DNA of 5,442 bases from an uncultured Verrucomicrobiota bacterium (lineage in GTDB: Bacteria > Verrucomicrobiota > Verrucomicrobiia > Limisphaerales > UBA9464), in contig CAIYXO010000519.1 in assembly GCA_903930165.1 (NCBI GenBank), positions 1 to 5,442 of the forward strand. The letters run 5' to 3'. Below are positions 1 through 5,442 of this stretch, piece after piece. Below the pieces are notes generated by a model, which worked only from the letters and a program-made list of their open reading frames with translations, did not search any database and was not told the DNA's origin. The position numbers were made by a program, and so were the translations under genes. Every line of letters starts with the position of its first letter. Within the stretch, counting starts at the first letter, position 1.

Positions 1-3
1 CGT

Positions 4-858
4 TCAGCGCGATGCCCGGAATTGGGGCACCGTCGCCTGCATCCGCCGGAGATCCGCGACATCCGCGGCGGAGCCTCGGGGCACGGGAACCGAGGAATCG
101 AGGTAGCCGGGGTCGGCGAAGAAGCGGGCCTTCAGGGTGCGGGAACCCTCACGGATGACCGTGCCCCGCCAGCGGAAGGCCTCGGCATGGGAGTCTGCGA
201 AGCCGAGGGTGGCGGTTCCGCCGTGGCGGGAACCGGGAAGGTTCCAGTGCTGGCTCTCGCCGGTGCCCTCGGGCTCGATGCCGATGGAACCGTTCTGGTT
301 CGACCATTCGTCCTCGTCCACGAACACGCTAGCGGCCGCCGGACCTGGGTCGAGGATCTGGGACTGCCGGTAGACGGGGAAGGGGATCTTGGTCGGATTG
401 AGGTGGGCCATGCCGGTGGCCATCGAGAAGCTGCGGTTGCGCAGACGCCGCGAGGCCACGACGCGAGTGCGGTCTGAAGGGCAGCGGTAGATCCCGGGGC
501 TGCGGTTGTAGGGCCAGAGGACACCGGTCTCGAGGCTGCGGTCGGTGGCGTCGACCCGCACGTCGCCGGTGATCCAGCTCTGGTTCTGGCTGACCAGGCC
601 GCTGGCCTCGTTGGGGGCGAGGGTCCCTGCGTTGTCGTCGGCATAGAGCTGCCACGCGAGGGTGAGCTGTCGTGCGTTGCCGAGACACTGGGTGGACTCG
701 GCCTTGGTCCTCGCCCGGCCGAGGGCGGGGAGGAGCATCCCGGCGAGGATCGCGATGATGGCGATGACGACGAGCAGTTCGATCAGGGTGAAAGCGGCGG
801 CCCGATGGGTTGGGACACCCATCGGGCCGCGTCGGGAAACGGAGACCTGCCGGTTCAT
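4..858 (-). CDS. Type II secretion/type IV pilus pseudopilin-like protein (prepilin-type N-terminal cleavage/methylation domain)
   Basis: This 284-residue protein has a class III (prepilin) signal. A short basic leader (residues 1-22) ends in Ala, followed by FTLIELLVVIAIIAILAG (residues 23-40) with the conserved Glu at mature position 5. Prepilin peptidase should cut A22/F23, leaving a membrane-anchored N-terminal helix. Ala at -1 replaces the usual Gly, a variant I associate with this family in Verrucomicrobia and Planctomycetes. The globular part has Cys58 (QCLGNARQL), LYADDNAGTL (71-80), GIYRCPSD (122-129, Cys126) and a C-terminal SRHGG/GFADSHAEAFRW segment (210-230), matching the large verrucomicrobial family of minor-pseudopilin-like proteins. 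Members are numerous per genome and their individual roles are mostly unknown. The chosen ATG (856-858) overlaps the upstream stop as ATGA and has no Shine-Dalgarno, so translation is probably coupled to the preceding gene. An in-frame ATG at 820-822 would also keep the prepilin motif but lies inside a strong hairpin. The family call is firm; the specific function is unknown. Confidence 0.9.
   Translation of the reverse strand: MNRQVSVSRRGPMGVPTHRAAAFTLIELLVVIAIIAILAGMLLPALGRARTKAESTQCLGNARQLTLAWQLYADDNAGTLAPNEASGLVSQNQSWITGDVRVDATDRSLETGVLWPYNRSPGIYRCPSDRTRVVASRRLRNRSFSMATGMAHLNPTKIPFPVYRQSQILDPGPAAASVFVDEDEWSNQNGSIGIEPEGTGESQHWNLPGSRHGGTATLGFADSHAEAFRWRGTVIREGSRTLKARFFADPGYLDSSVPVPRGSAADVADLRRMQATVPQFRASR
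797..830 (-). repeat. Perfect 14-bp inverted repeat (stem-loop) in the pseudopilin leader
   Basis: Plus-strand positions 797-810 (gcggcccgatgggt) are the exact reverse complement of 817-830, around a 6-nt loop (tgggac). In the mRNA this would be a very stable GC-rich hairpin covering about codons 10-21 of the pseudopilin gene, all in the leader that is removed on maturation. It begins about 28 nt after the start codon and contains the alternative in-frame ATG at 820-822 in its 5' arm. No U-tract follows on the transcribed strand (cgctttcaccc), so it is not a standard intrinsic terminator. The structure is directly visible; a role in translation control, mRNA stability at the propeller-gene 3' end, or attenuation is inference. 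Confidence 0.85.
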
Positions 859-3386
859 TGGACCGGCACGGCGCGGAGGAACGAGCGGTCGGCCGTCGCG
901 GGAACGACTCCCGGAGTGCCACCGGGGCCGGCGGATTGGAGGAAGAGTCCGGCCGGCTCGGCGAGGTTGGTTCCGCCGCGGAGCTGGTAGATCGCCCCGG
1001 CGGTTCCGTTCAGGCGGAACCGGAGGAAGCCTCCGCTGACGGTGACGTCGGAGAGTGCGGCGGGTCCGCCGGCGACCGAGGCCGAGGCTTGGACGGTGTA
1101 GGCATGGATGCCGTTGTTGGAGTCGAGGACGTAGAGACGTCCGCCTCCGAAGTCGGCCGCGCCGGTACCGTTGGCGTTGGCGTTCTTGACGGGCAGGAGT
1201 TCCTGGTCGAGCAGCGCGGGAGCGGCGGACAGGTCGCCGAGCCGGGAGACCTGGACGTTGTCCGGATTGTCGAAGGAGAGGCCGGCGAGCAGGCCCGCGG
1301 TCGCTTCGACGGCGATCAATCCGACCGTGGTCGGGTAGACGGAGGCGGCGAGGTTGGTACGCACGGTGGCGGCGGGCACGCCGGGTTCGAAGGCGACGTG
1401 GACCAGGGTCTGGCCGCTGGCGGTGCCCCAGATCGTGTTCCCCGCCCCGAAGGCGACGGAGAGGCCGATGTTGCCGTTGCCGAGGGCGGCCGCGTCGTAG
1501 ACGGCGACCGTACCGACCGCACCGGAGACGATGTCGACCACGGCGAAGGACTTGTGGGAACGGGAGGCGAAGAGCAGTTGGGTGGAATCGCCGGAACCGC
1601 GGGCATCCATGTTGTCGCCGAAGCGGACGCCGGCCGGGAGGCCGGTGACGGAAAGCACCGTCGGGCTGACCTCGGCGGAGTCGGAATCCCAGCGGTAGAC
1701 CTTGAGTCCGGTCGCGCCGTCGGTGACGAGGTTGGCGGCATAGACCGCGCCGTCGTCGGCGACGGCGATCATGCTGACGACAAGCGTCCCGCCGGTGATG
1801 ACGTTGACGCCGGTTTCGTCGGTGGTCTTGAGCTGGTGGCGTTCGGCGCCGGTGGCGCCGTCGAGGACGACGATGCGGTTGCCGCCGGTACGGGACACGT
1901 AGAGGACGTTTCCGGAGACCGGGTTGTAGGCGAGGCCGCGCTGGTTGTTGTCCTGCGCCACCGTGGCGCGTTCACCGGGGAGGATGCGCCAGAGCGGGGT
2001 GAGGACCGGGGTGTTGACGGGTTCGCGGACGGTGACGACGGCGGGTGCGGAGGTGATGGACTGCGCCGGGTTCGAGACGATGGCGGCGAAGGCGGCGGAG
2101 GACGAGACGCCGAGGTTGGTCAGGGCGAGGCTGGCCGAGGTGGCGGACGGGATGACCACTCCGTTGGAAGTCCACTGGTAGGAGAGCGGCCGGCTGCCGG
2201 AGGCGCCGACCGAGAGCGAGACGGAGGCGGAGGCCCAGACGGTGGAGGAAACGGGCTGGGTGGCGATGACCGGGGGCTCCACCGAGCGGACGACCGTGTA
2301 GGCGAGCAGGCCGTTGTTCGTGTCGAGTGCGAACACCGCATCCGCACCGACGGCGACCGCGCCGGTTCCGTTGGCGTTGGCGACGTGGTTGGTGGCGACG
2401 GGGTTGCCGGACTCGTCGGTGAAGACGGTGCGGGGGAAGGTCTGGGCCGTTCCGATCGCGAGAGGATCGGCCGGGATGGAGATGTCGTAGGCCCGGAGGG
2501 TGTGGGCCGCGTTGTCCACCAAGGCGAGTCGTTCGGCGCCTGGGCCGACGGCGAGCGGTCCCATGGCGGTGGGAATCGATCCGTTGGCGTAGGTGGCCAC
2601 CGTCCGGAAGGTTCCTGCGGTCAGGTTCCAGTCGCAGCGGAGGGTTCCTGCCGTGCCGCCGCCGTCGGCGTAGAAGACGTTGTCGTTGCCGAAGGCGAGT
2701 CCGATCCAGGGCGCGTTGGCGGTGAAGTTCGCCGTGAGGACCGTGGGGCTGAAGGTCACGCCGTCGGTCGTGCGGAACAGCACGAGATATTTTCCGCTCC
2801 GGGAGAAGGCCCCCAACAAGGTGTTGGTGCCGGCGCCACGGACGGCGAAGGAGTCCCCGAACCGGGCGTCATTGCCGGTGGCCCCGGTGGGAAGGACCGT
2901 GTCCATGGTGCCCTCCCAGGCGACGGTCGGAACGGTCTCGGGTTGGGCGGAGGCCCAGCGGTAGATCTTGAAGGGCTTGGAGACCGCGAGGCTGAGGTTC
3001 GCGACATAGACCGCGCCATCCGAGCCCGCGCCGGCGAGGTTCATGACGAAGTCGCCGCCGGTGACCAGGTTGGCCCCGGTTTCATCCGAGGTGGAGAGCG
3101 TGCGGATGGGGACGCCGTTGGCCTCGTCGGAACCGTCGGAGCCGGTGGCGCCGTCGAGAAGAACCAGGCGGTTGCCGCCGAGGCGGGAGACGAGGATGAC
3201 CCGGTCGGTGACGGCGTCGTAGGCGAGGCCGCGTTCGAGGTTGTTGGTGCCGAGATACGATCGGCTCAAGGGTGCCAGCGACCATCGTGACTCGAGGCGG
3301 TCGGCCAGGGCGGTCAGGTTGGGAAGGACGAGGGCGGCCGCGGAGACGAGGGCGGGCCACCAGCGGGACTTGTTTCGTGGAATCAT
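855..3386 (-). CDS. Exported repeat protein: two propeller-like (possibly DUF4623-type) blocks flanking an Ig-like domain
   Basis: No specific function is recognised. From the preferred ATG (3384-3386) the product is 843 residues; the frame opens 5 codons earlier at a TTG (3399-3401), which is less likely. Neither start has a clear Shine-Dalgarno. A Sec signal peptide fills residues 1-28 (basic MIPRNKSRWW, hydrophobic core, likely cut after LTALA). Block 1 (about 35-368) and block 2 (about 460-768) are diverged copies sharing RGLAY, VSRxGGNR, LDGATG, TDETG or SDETG, DGAVYxANL, YRW, RFGD, ANANGTGA and NNGxxAYTV. Such repeats suggest beta-propeller folds; the style recalls DUF4623-type proteins of Verrucomicrobia, though I cannot confirm the family. 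Between them (about 369-455) is an Ig-like domain with ATQPVSSTV, SYQWTSNGVVI and LALTNLGVSSSA, lacking the usual cysteines. The last 75 residues resemble the C-terminal beta module common in verrucomicrobial exported proteins (AIYQLRGGTNL, ending SFLRAVPVQ). No PEP-CTERM, LPXTG or membrane helix ends it. The stop overlaps the pseudopilin start (ATGA). Confidence 0.87.
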   Translation of the reverse strand: MIPRNKSRWWPALVSAAALVLPNLTALADRLESRWSLAPLSRSYLGTNNLERGLAYDAVTDRVILVSRLGGNRLVLLDGATGSDGSDEANGVPIRTLSTSDETGANLVTGGDFVMNLAGAGSDGAVYVANLSLAVSKPFKIYRWASAQPETVPTVAWEGTMDTVLPTGATGNDARFGDSFAVRGAGTNTLLGAFSRSGKYLVLFRTTDGVTFSPTVLTANFTANAPWIGLAFGNDNVFYADGGGTAGTLRCDWNLTAGTFRTVATYANGSIPTAMGPLAVGPGAERLALVDNAAHTLRAYDISIPADPLAIGTAQTFPRTVFTDESGNPVATNHVANANGTGAVAVGADAVFALDTNNGLLAYTVVRSVEPPVIATQPVSSTVWASASVSLSVGASGSRPLSYQWTSNGVVIPSATSASLALTNLGVSSSAAFAAIVSNPAQSITSAPAVVTVREPVNTPVLTPLWRILPGERATVAQDNNQRGLAYNPVSGNVLYVSRTGGNRIVVLDGATGAERHQLKTTDETGVNVITGGTLVVSMIAVADDGAVYAANLVTDGATGLKVYRWDSDSAEVSPTVLSVTGLPAGVRFGDNMDARGSGDSTQLLFASRSHKSFAVVDIVSGAVGTVAVYDAAALGNGNIGLSVAFGAGNTIWGTASGQTLVHVAFEPGVPAATVRTNLAASVYPTTVGLIAVEATAGLLAGLSFDNPDNVQVSRLGDLSAAPALLDQELLPVKNANANGTGAADFGGGRLYVLDSNNGIHAYTVQASASVAGGPAALSDVTVSGGFLRFRLNGTAGAIYQLRGGTNLAEPAGLFLQSAGPGGTPGVVPATADRSFLRAVPVQ
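1083..2009 (-). repeat. Second copy of the internal propeller-like block
   Basis: This stretch encodes about residues 460-768 of the exported protein and is the shorter copy (about 309 against 334 residues). It opens with PLWRILPGER, then NNQRGLAYNPVSG, VSRTGGNRIVVLDGATG, TTDETGVNVITGG, DGAVYAANL and RFGDNMDARGSG, and closes with KNANANGTGA and LDSNNGIHAYTV. The same motifs occur in the same order in block 1. Spacing differs by 31 residues between the start motifs (RGLAY) and the end motifs (NNG-AYTV), so deletions or insertions lie inside the block. The copies are well diverged except at the ANANGTG segment, where the DNA is nearly identical (1157-1182 and 2357-2382). Confidence 0.75.
2283..3284 (-). 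repeat. First copy of the internal propeller-like block
   Basis: This stretch encodes about residues 35-368 of the exported protein. It opens with WSLAPLSRSYLG, then NLERGLAYDAVTD, VSRLGGNRLVLLDGATG, STSDETGANLVTGG, DGAVYVANL, FKIYRWAS and RFGDSFAVRGAG, and closes with ANANGTGA and LDTNNGLLAYTV. Each motif has a counterpart in block 2, supporting an internal duplication. It carries a longer linker after LDGATG (SDGSDEANGVPIR) that block 2 lacks. A single Cys (RCDWNL) is present, so no disulfide is expected within this block. Confidence 0.75.
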
Positions 3387-3451
3387 ACTCGATGACGGCA
3401 ATTCGCCGACATCATCCAGCGGATCCGGGGCGAGTCAATTTGCCCGGTGCC

Positions 3452-3470
3452 GAACGGAGGGCATCCGTTC
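3452..3470 (-). terminator. Weak terminator-like hairpin after modA
   Basis: Positions 3452-3458 (gaacgga) pair perfectly with 3464-3470 (tccgttc) around a 5-nt loop, starting 5 nt beyond the modA stop codon in the transcribed direction. No U-run follows, so it is not a canonical intrinsic terminator. It may be a 3'-end stabilising structure or chance. It sits in the only real intergenic gap of the window (3387-3475, 89 bp), where no other convincing signal was found. Confidence 0.22.
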
Positions 3471-3475
3471 CCGCA

Positions 3476-4327
3476 TCAACGCCGGCCTGGGGCGTTTTCC
3501 GAATCGGGCTTGCCCTGGGCCCGGGTCTCGATGGGCGGAGGTTCGAGTCCGCCGCGGCCAAGGATCTCACGCGCCTTGTCCGAGCCGAGGAACTCAAGGA
3601 ACCGCTTCGGTCCCGATCTCCCTTCGGCGCGGCGGGTGAGGATGCCTCCCTGGACGATGGGAGGATGGGAGTCCAGCGGCAGGACGAGGTGGTGGCCGCG
3701 GCGGATCCGGTCCGGGTGTCGGAGGGACGATGCGGAGACGATGCCGAACTCAGCGGCGCCGGACTCCACGAACTGTGCGGTCTGGGCGACATTCTCGCCG
3801 AACACGAGCCGCGGGGTGAGCGCCTCCCAAAGACCGGCCTTCCTGAGCGCTTCGCGGGCCGCACGGCCGTAGGGTGCGGTGGCGGGTTGGGCGATGGCGA
3901 TGTGGGTGATCCCGGGCCGCATCAGGTCATCCAGCGACGTGGGAGCCGCGTGGTTGGTCGAGGCGGTCCACAGCGCGAGGCGTCCGTGGGCATAGGGCCT
4001 GAGCGTCGCGGCGTCCGCTTGGCCCGAATCCGCGACCTTCCTCGGCAGCTCCATGTCGGCGGAGAGGAACACGTCGAAGGGGGCCCCGCTCCGGATCTGG
4101 TTGGCCAGGGTCCCGGAGGCGCCAAAGGTTCCACGGACCTTGATCCCGGGATTCCCGGACTCGAAGGACTCCTTCAATTCGGGGAAGACGAAGACGAGGT
4201 CCGCGGCGGCGGCCACCAGGACCTCCGTCTCCGATGCGGCTTGGACCTCGGGGACCCGGTGGATCCAGACGAAGACCGCGAGAACCCCGAGCCCACGCCG
4301 GAAGGAGGATTGGAGGAACTTCACCAC
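3476..4327 (-). CDS. modA: Molybdate-type ABC transporter substrate-binding protein (ModA family)
   Basis: Periplasmic binding protein that would capture molybdate (or tungstate) and hand it to a ModB permease with ModC ATPase. The 283-residue product has a Sec-type signal peptide (basic FRR, hydrophobic GLGVLAVFVWI, likely cut after VQA at residue 30). ModA hallmarks follow in order: VLVAAAADL (36-44), FGASGTLANQI (68-78), GAPFDVFLSAD (81-91), GRLALWT (115-121), QPATAPYGRAAREAL (147-161), FGENVAQTAQFVESG (176-190) and FGIVSASSL (194-202). Against E. coli ModA ligands, Ser39 is kept (S71) and Val152 is kept (V180), but Ser12 aligns with A42, Ala125 with Y153 and Tyr170 with S198; this alignment was done by eye. 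A proline/charge-rich tail of about 20 residues extends past the usual end. The start is GTG at 4325-4327, or the adjacent GTG at 4322-4324, which gives a 4-nt GTGA overlap with lutC. No modB or modC follows. The family is clear; the ligand is less certain. Confidence 0.9.
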   Translation of the reverse strand: MVKFLQSSFRRGLGVLAVFVWIHRVPEVQAASETEVLVAAAADLVFVFPELKESFESGNPGIKVRGTFGASGTLANQIRSGAPFDVFLSADMELPRKVADSGQADAATLRPYAHGRLALWTASTNHAAPTSLDDLMRPGITHIAIAQPATAPYGRAAREALRKAGLWEALTPRLVFGENVAQTAQFVESGAAEFGIVSASSLRHPDRIRRGHHLVLPLDSHPPIVQGGILTRRAEGRSGPKRFLEFLGSDKAREILGRGGLEPPPIETRAQGKPDSENAPGRR

Positions 4328-5037
4328 ATCAGCACGGTGAGCTTCTTGGGGCCGTGGGCGCCGAGGACGAGGATGCGTTCGATGTCGCCGGTGCGGCTGG
4401 GGCCGGTGACCAGGGAGATCATCGAGGGCCAGCCTTCGCCGTGGAGTTCGCGGATCCGCTGGAAGGCGTCGGTCAGGTCGCCGACCAGTTGGTCGCGGCG
4501 GGCCAGGACCACGTGATGGGGCGGCAGCACGGAAAGGGCCCGGCCGCCGGTGGTGCGGCTGTTGACCACAAGGGTCCCGGTCTGGGCGACGAGCACGTCG
4601 CAGGTGGTGATCCCGGCGTCGCAGCGTTCGAGGTCCTCGGGATCGTAACCGCCGTCGGTGGTCCGTGAAGGGATGCCGAGTGATGGGACCACGGCGTCGG
4701 TCAAGGTGGCGCGGTGGGTGGCGATCTGTTTCCAGCCCTCCGCCGCGGCGATCTCGGACAGCTTCGCGCGGGCGGCGGCCTCGTCGGCCAGCAGATGGAA
4801 GTCGGTCTTGAGGTCGGCAGACGCGGCGGCGAAGCGTTCGAGGTGTTCGGCCGGGGAGTCTCCTCCCGGGGGCAGCCAGGCGCGGGCCTGTTGGACCGGA
4901 CGCAGGGGAATGCGGCCCGACATCGGGGACGGAGCCGGAGCCGGAGCGGCTTCGTGATGACCATGGGAACCCGGTTTCGGCGCCGGGACCCGGAGCGCCT
5001 CGCGGATGCGGGCGAGGATGCGTTCGCGACCGTTCAT
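4321..5037 (-). CDS. lutC: LutC/YkgG-family LUD-domain protein, lactate utilization subunit C
   Basis: LutC is a cytoplasmic subunit of the LutABC complex that oxidises L-lactate to pyruvate in many bacteria. The 238-residue product has the length expected of the family. Residues 1-16 (MNGRERILARIREALR) form the typical N-terminal helix. A low-complexity linker rich in Pro, Ala and His follows (about 18-40, with HGHHE and APAPAP). The LUD domain shows ITTCDVLVAQTGTLVV (143-158), GRALSVLPPHHVVL (165-178), GPSRTGDIE (212-220) and LGAHGPKKL (225-233), the hallmark run of the family. The frame stays open 64 codons further upstream, but that stretch overlaps lutB and looks unlike LutC. The ATG at 5035-5037 overlaps the lutB stop as ATGA, so it is chosen. 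The stop overlaps the modA start as GTGA. Both junctions imply translational coupling. Confidence 0.93.
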   Translation of the reverse strand: MNGRERILARIREALRVPAPKPGSHGHHEAAPAPAPSPMSGRIPLRPVQQARAWLPPGGDSPAEHLERFAAASADLKTDFHLLADEAAARAKLSEIAAAEGWKQIATHRATLTDAVVPSLGIPSRTTDGGYDPEDLERCDAGITTCDVLVAQTGTLVVNSRTTGGRALSVLPPHHVVLARRDQLVGDLTDAFQRIRELHGEGWPSMISLVTGPSRTGDIERILVLGAHGPKKLTVLMW

Positions 5038-5442
5038 CGGCGTTCCCTCCACCATTCCTTGAAGCTCACCGGGGCCACCGGCGGGAGCGACCGGGTGGTC
5101 GTCCACGACCTCACCGGATCCAGCACCGTGCCCTCGGTGGCCTTGCGGAGCGGTTCGAAGATGCGTCCGCACTCCTTGGCGAGGTGGTAGAGGGACGGGT
5201 TGTTCATGAGGAAGGCGTGCAGTCGCCACGCGAGACGTTCGAACGGCGAAGGCTTCTCCGAGGCCGCGTTGCGGCGGTTCTGGAGCAGGTGGTGGTGGAG
5301 GTCGATGCGCACCGGACAGGCCTCGGTGCAGGCGCCGCAGAGGGAGGAGGAGTTGCTGAGGTGCTTCCAGTCCTGGAGTCCGCGCAGGTGGGGCGTGATG
5401 ACGCTGCCGACGGGACCGCTGTAGGTGGTGCCATAGGTGTGC
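5034..5442 (-). CDS. lutB: LutB-like iron-sulfur lactate utilization protein, C-terminal part (cut by window edge)
   Basis: Only the last 135 codons are in the window; the 5' end lies beyond 5442 and the reading frame is open to the edge (first whole codon starts at 5441). Visible residues begin HTYGTTYSGPVGSVITP, the segment that in LutB follows the first 4Fe-4S motif. Next is SLCGACTEACPVRIDL with a CxxCxxxCP cluster motif, the second ferredoxin-type site. The C-terminal domain then follows, with LLQNRR and a Trp-rich end (FKEWWRERR). LutB pairs an N-terminal LUD domain with two 4Fe-4S clusters and passes electrons during L-lactate oxidation. The stop (5034-5036) overlaps the lutC ATG by 4 nt, the usual lutB-lutC order. 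A lutA gene would be expected upstream, outside the window. Other LUD/ferredoxin proteins are possible, but the adjacent LutC makes LutB the best reading. Confidence 0.92.
   Translation of the reverse strand, partial: HTYGTTYSGPVGSVITPHLRGLQDWKHLSNSSSLCGACTEACPVRIDLHHHLLQNRRNAASEKPSPFERLAWRLHAFLMNNPSLYHLAKECGRIFEPLRKATEGTVLDPVRSWTTTRSLPPVAPVSFKEWWRERR

Noticed and set aside
810..3290. Very long plus-strand open frame (826 codons) antisense to the exported-protein gene
   Set aside because: Its composition is almost all Gly, Asp, Glu, Val and Arg with no domain-like pattern. It mirrors the GC-rich codon structure of the real minus-strand gene, which has a signal peptide and repeated domains.
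3399..3401. TTG start for the exported-protein gene
   Set aside because: It adds only five residues before a normal ATG that begins a well-formed signal peptide, and it has no better ribosome-binding site.
3391..3416. Imperfect inverted repeat upstream of the exported-protein start (gatga-cggc against gccg-aca-tcatc)
   Set aside because: The longest uninterrupted pairing is 5 bp with a 3-nt bulge, which is expected by chance in GC-rich DNA.
3409..3438. Possible sigma-70-like promoter for the exported-protein gene: TTGACT (3433-3438) with TGATGT 18 nt downstream
   Set aside because: The -35 hexamer is good but the -10 matches TATAAT at only two of six positions, and the implied leader would be very short. 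One half-signal is not enough.
4270..4327. Tat signal on ModA (SFRRGL)
   Set aside because: The twin arginine lacks the rest of the consensus, and ModA proteins usually use Sec.
3272..4516. Plus-strand open frame (414 codons) across the intergenic gap, modA and the end of lutC
   Set aside because: It crosses three minus-strand features, shows no recognisable motif, and is explained by high GC content lowering stop frequency.
5038..5229. 64-codon upstream extension of lutC
   Set aside because: The extension overlaps the lutB coding end, has no LutC-like sequence, and the internal ATG at 5035-5037 gives the classic ATGA junction and normal length.

Overview
The window is GC-rich (about two thirds G+C by eye) and all five genes I can support lie on the minus strand, so it reads from right to left. 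Several features point to the Verrucomicrobia or a related PVC-group bacterium. The pseudopilin has the leader motif AFTLIELLVVIAIIAILAG plus the CPSD and FADSH motifs. The large exported protein combines propeller-like repeats, a cysteine-free Ig-like domain and a Y-x-L/TNL C-terminal module. Ribosome-binding sites are poor throughout. This lineage call is inferred from protein style, not from a marker gene.

Right end (5442 to 4321): the C-terminal part of LutB, an iron-sulfur subunit of the L-lactate-oxidising LutABC complex, runs in from beyond the window. It is followed with a 4-nt ATGA overlap by a complete LutC (LUD-domain) gene. LutC overlaps by GTGA into modA (4327 to 3476), the periplasmic substrate-binding protein of a molybdate-type ABC transporter. 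No permease or ATPase gene follows it. The three genes look like one translationally coupled unit, and pairing lactate oxidation genes with a lone ModA is the unusual point of this half.

Middle and left (3386 to 4): an 89-bp gap holds only a small 7-bp hairpin just after modA and no convincing promoter. After it comes a large exported protein of 843 residues: signal peptide, a roughly 330-residue propeller-like block, one Ig-like domain, a second diverged copy of the block, and a C-terminal beta module. Its stop codon overlaps the start of a pseudopilin-like gene (ATGA), so the two are probably made together. A perfect 14-bp inverted repeat with a 6-nt loop lies in the pseudopilin leader, inside the region removed on maturation and over an in-frame alternative ATG.

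The window therefore holds two units: cytoplasmic lactate oxidation with a periplasmic anion-binding protein, and an exported-protein/pseudopilin pair. I see no RNA gene, CRISPR array, insertion sequence or phage gene. The many long open frames on the plus strand are GC-driven antisense shadows.
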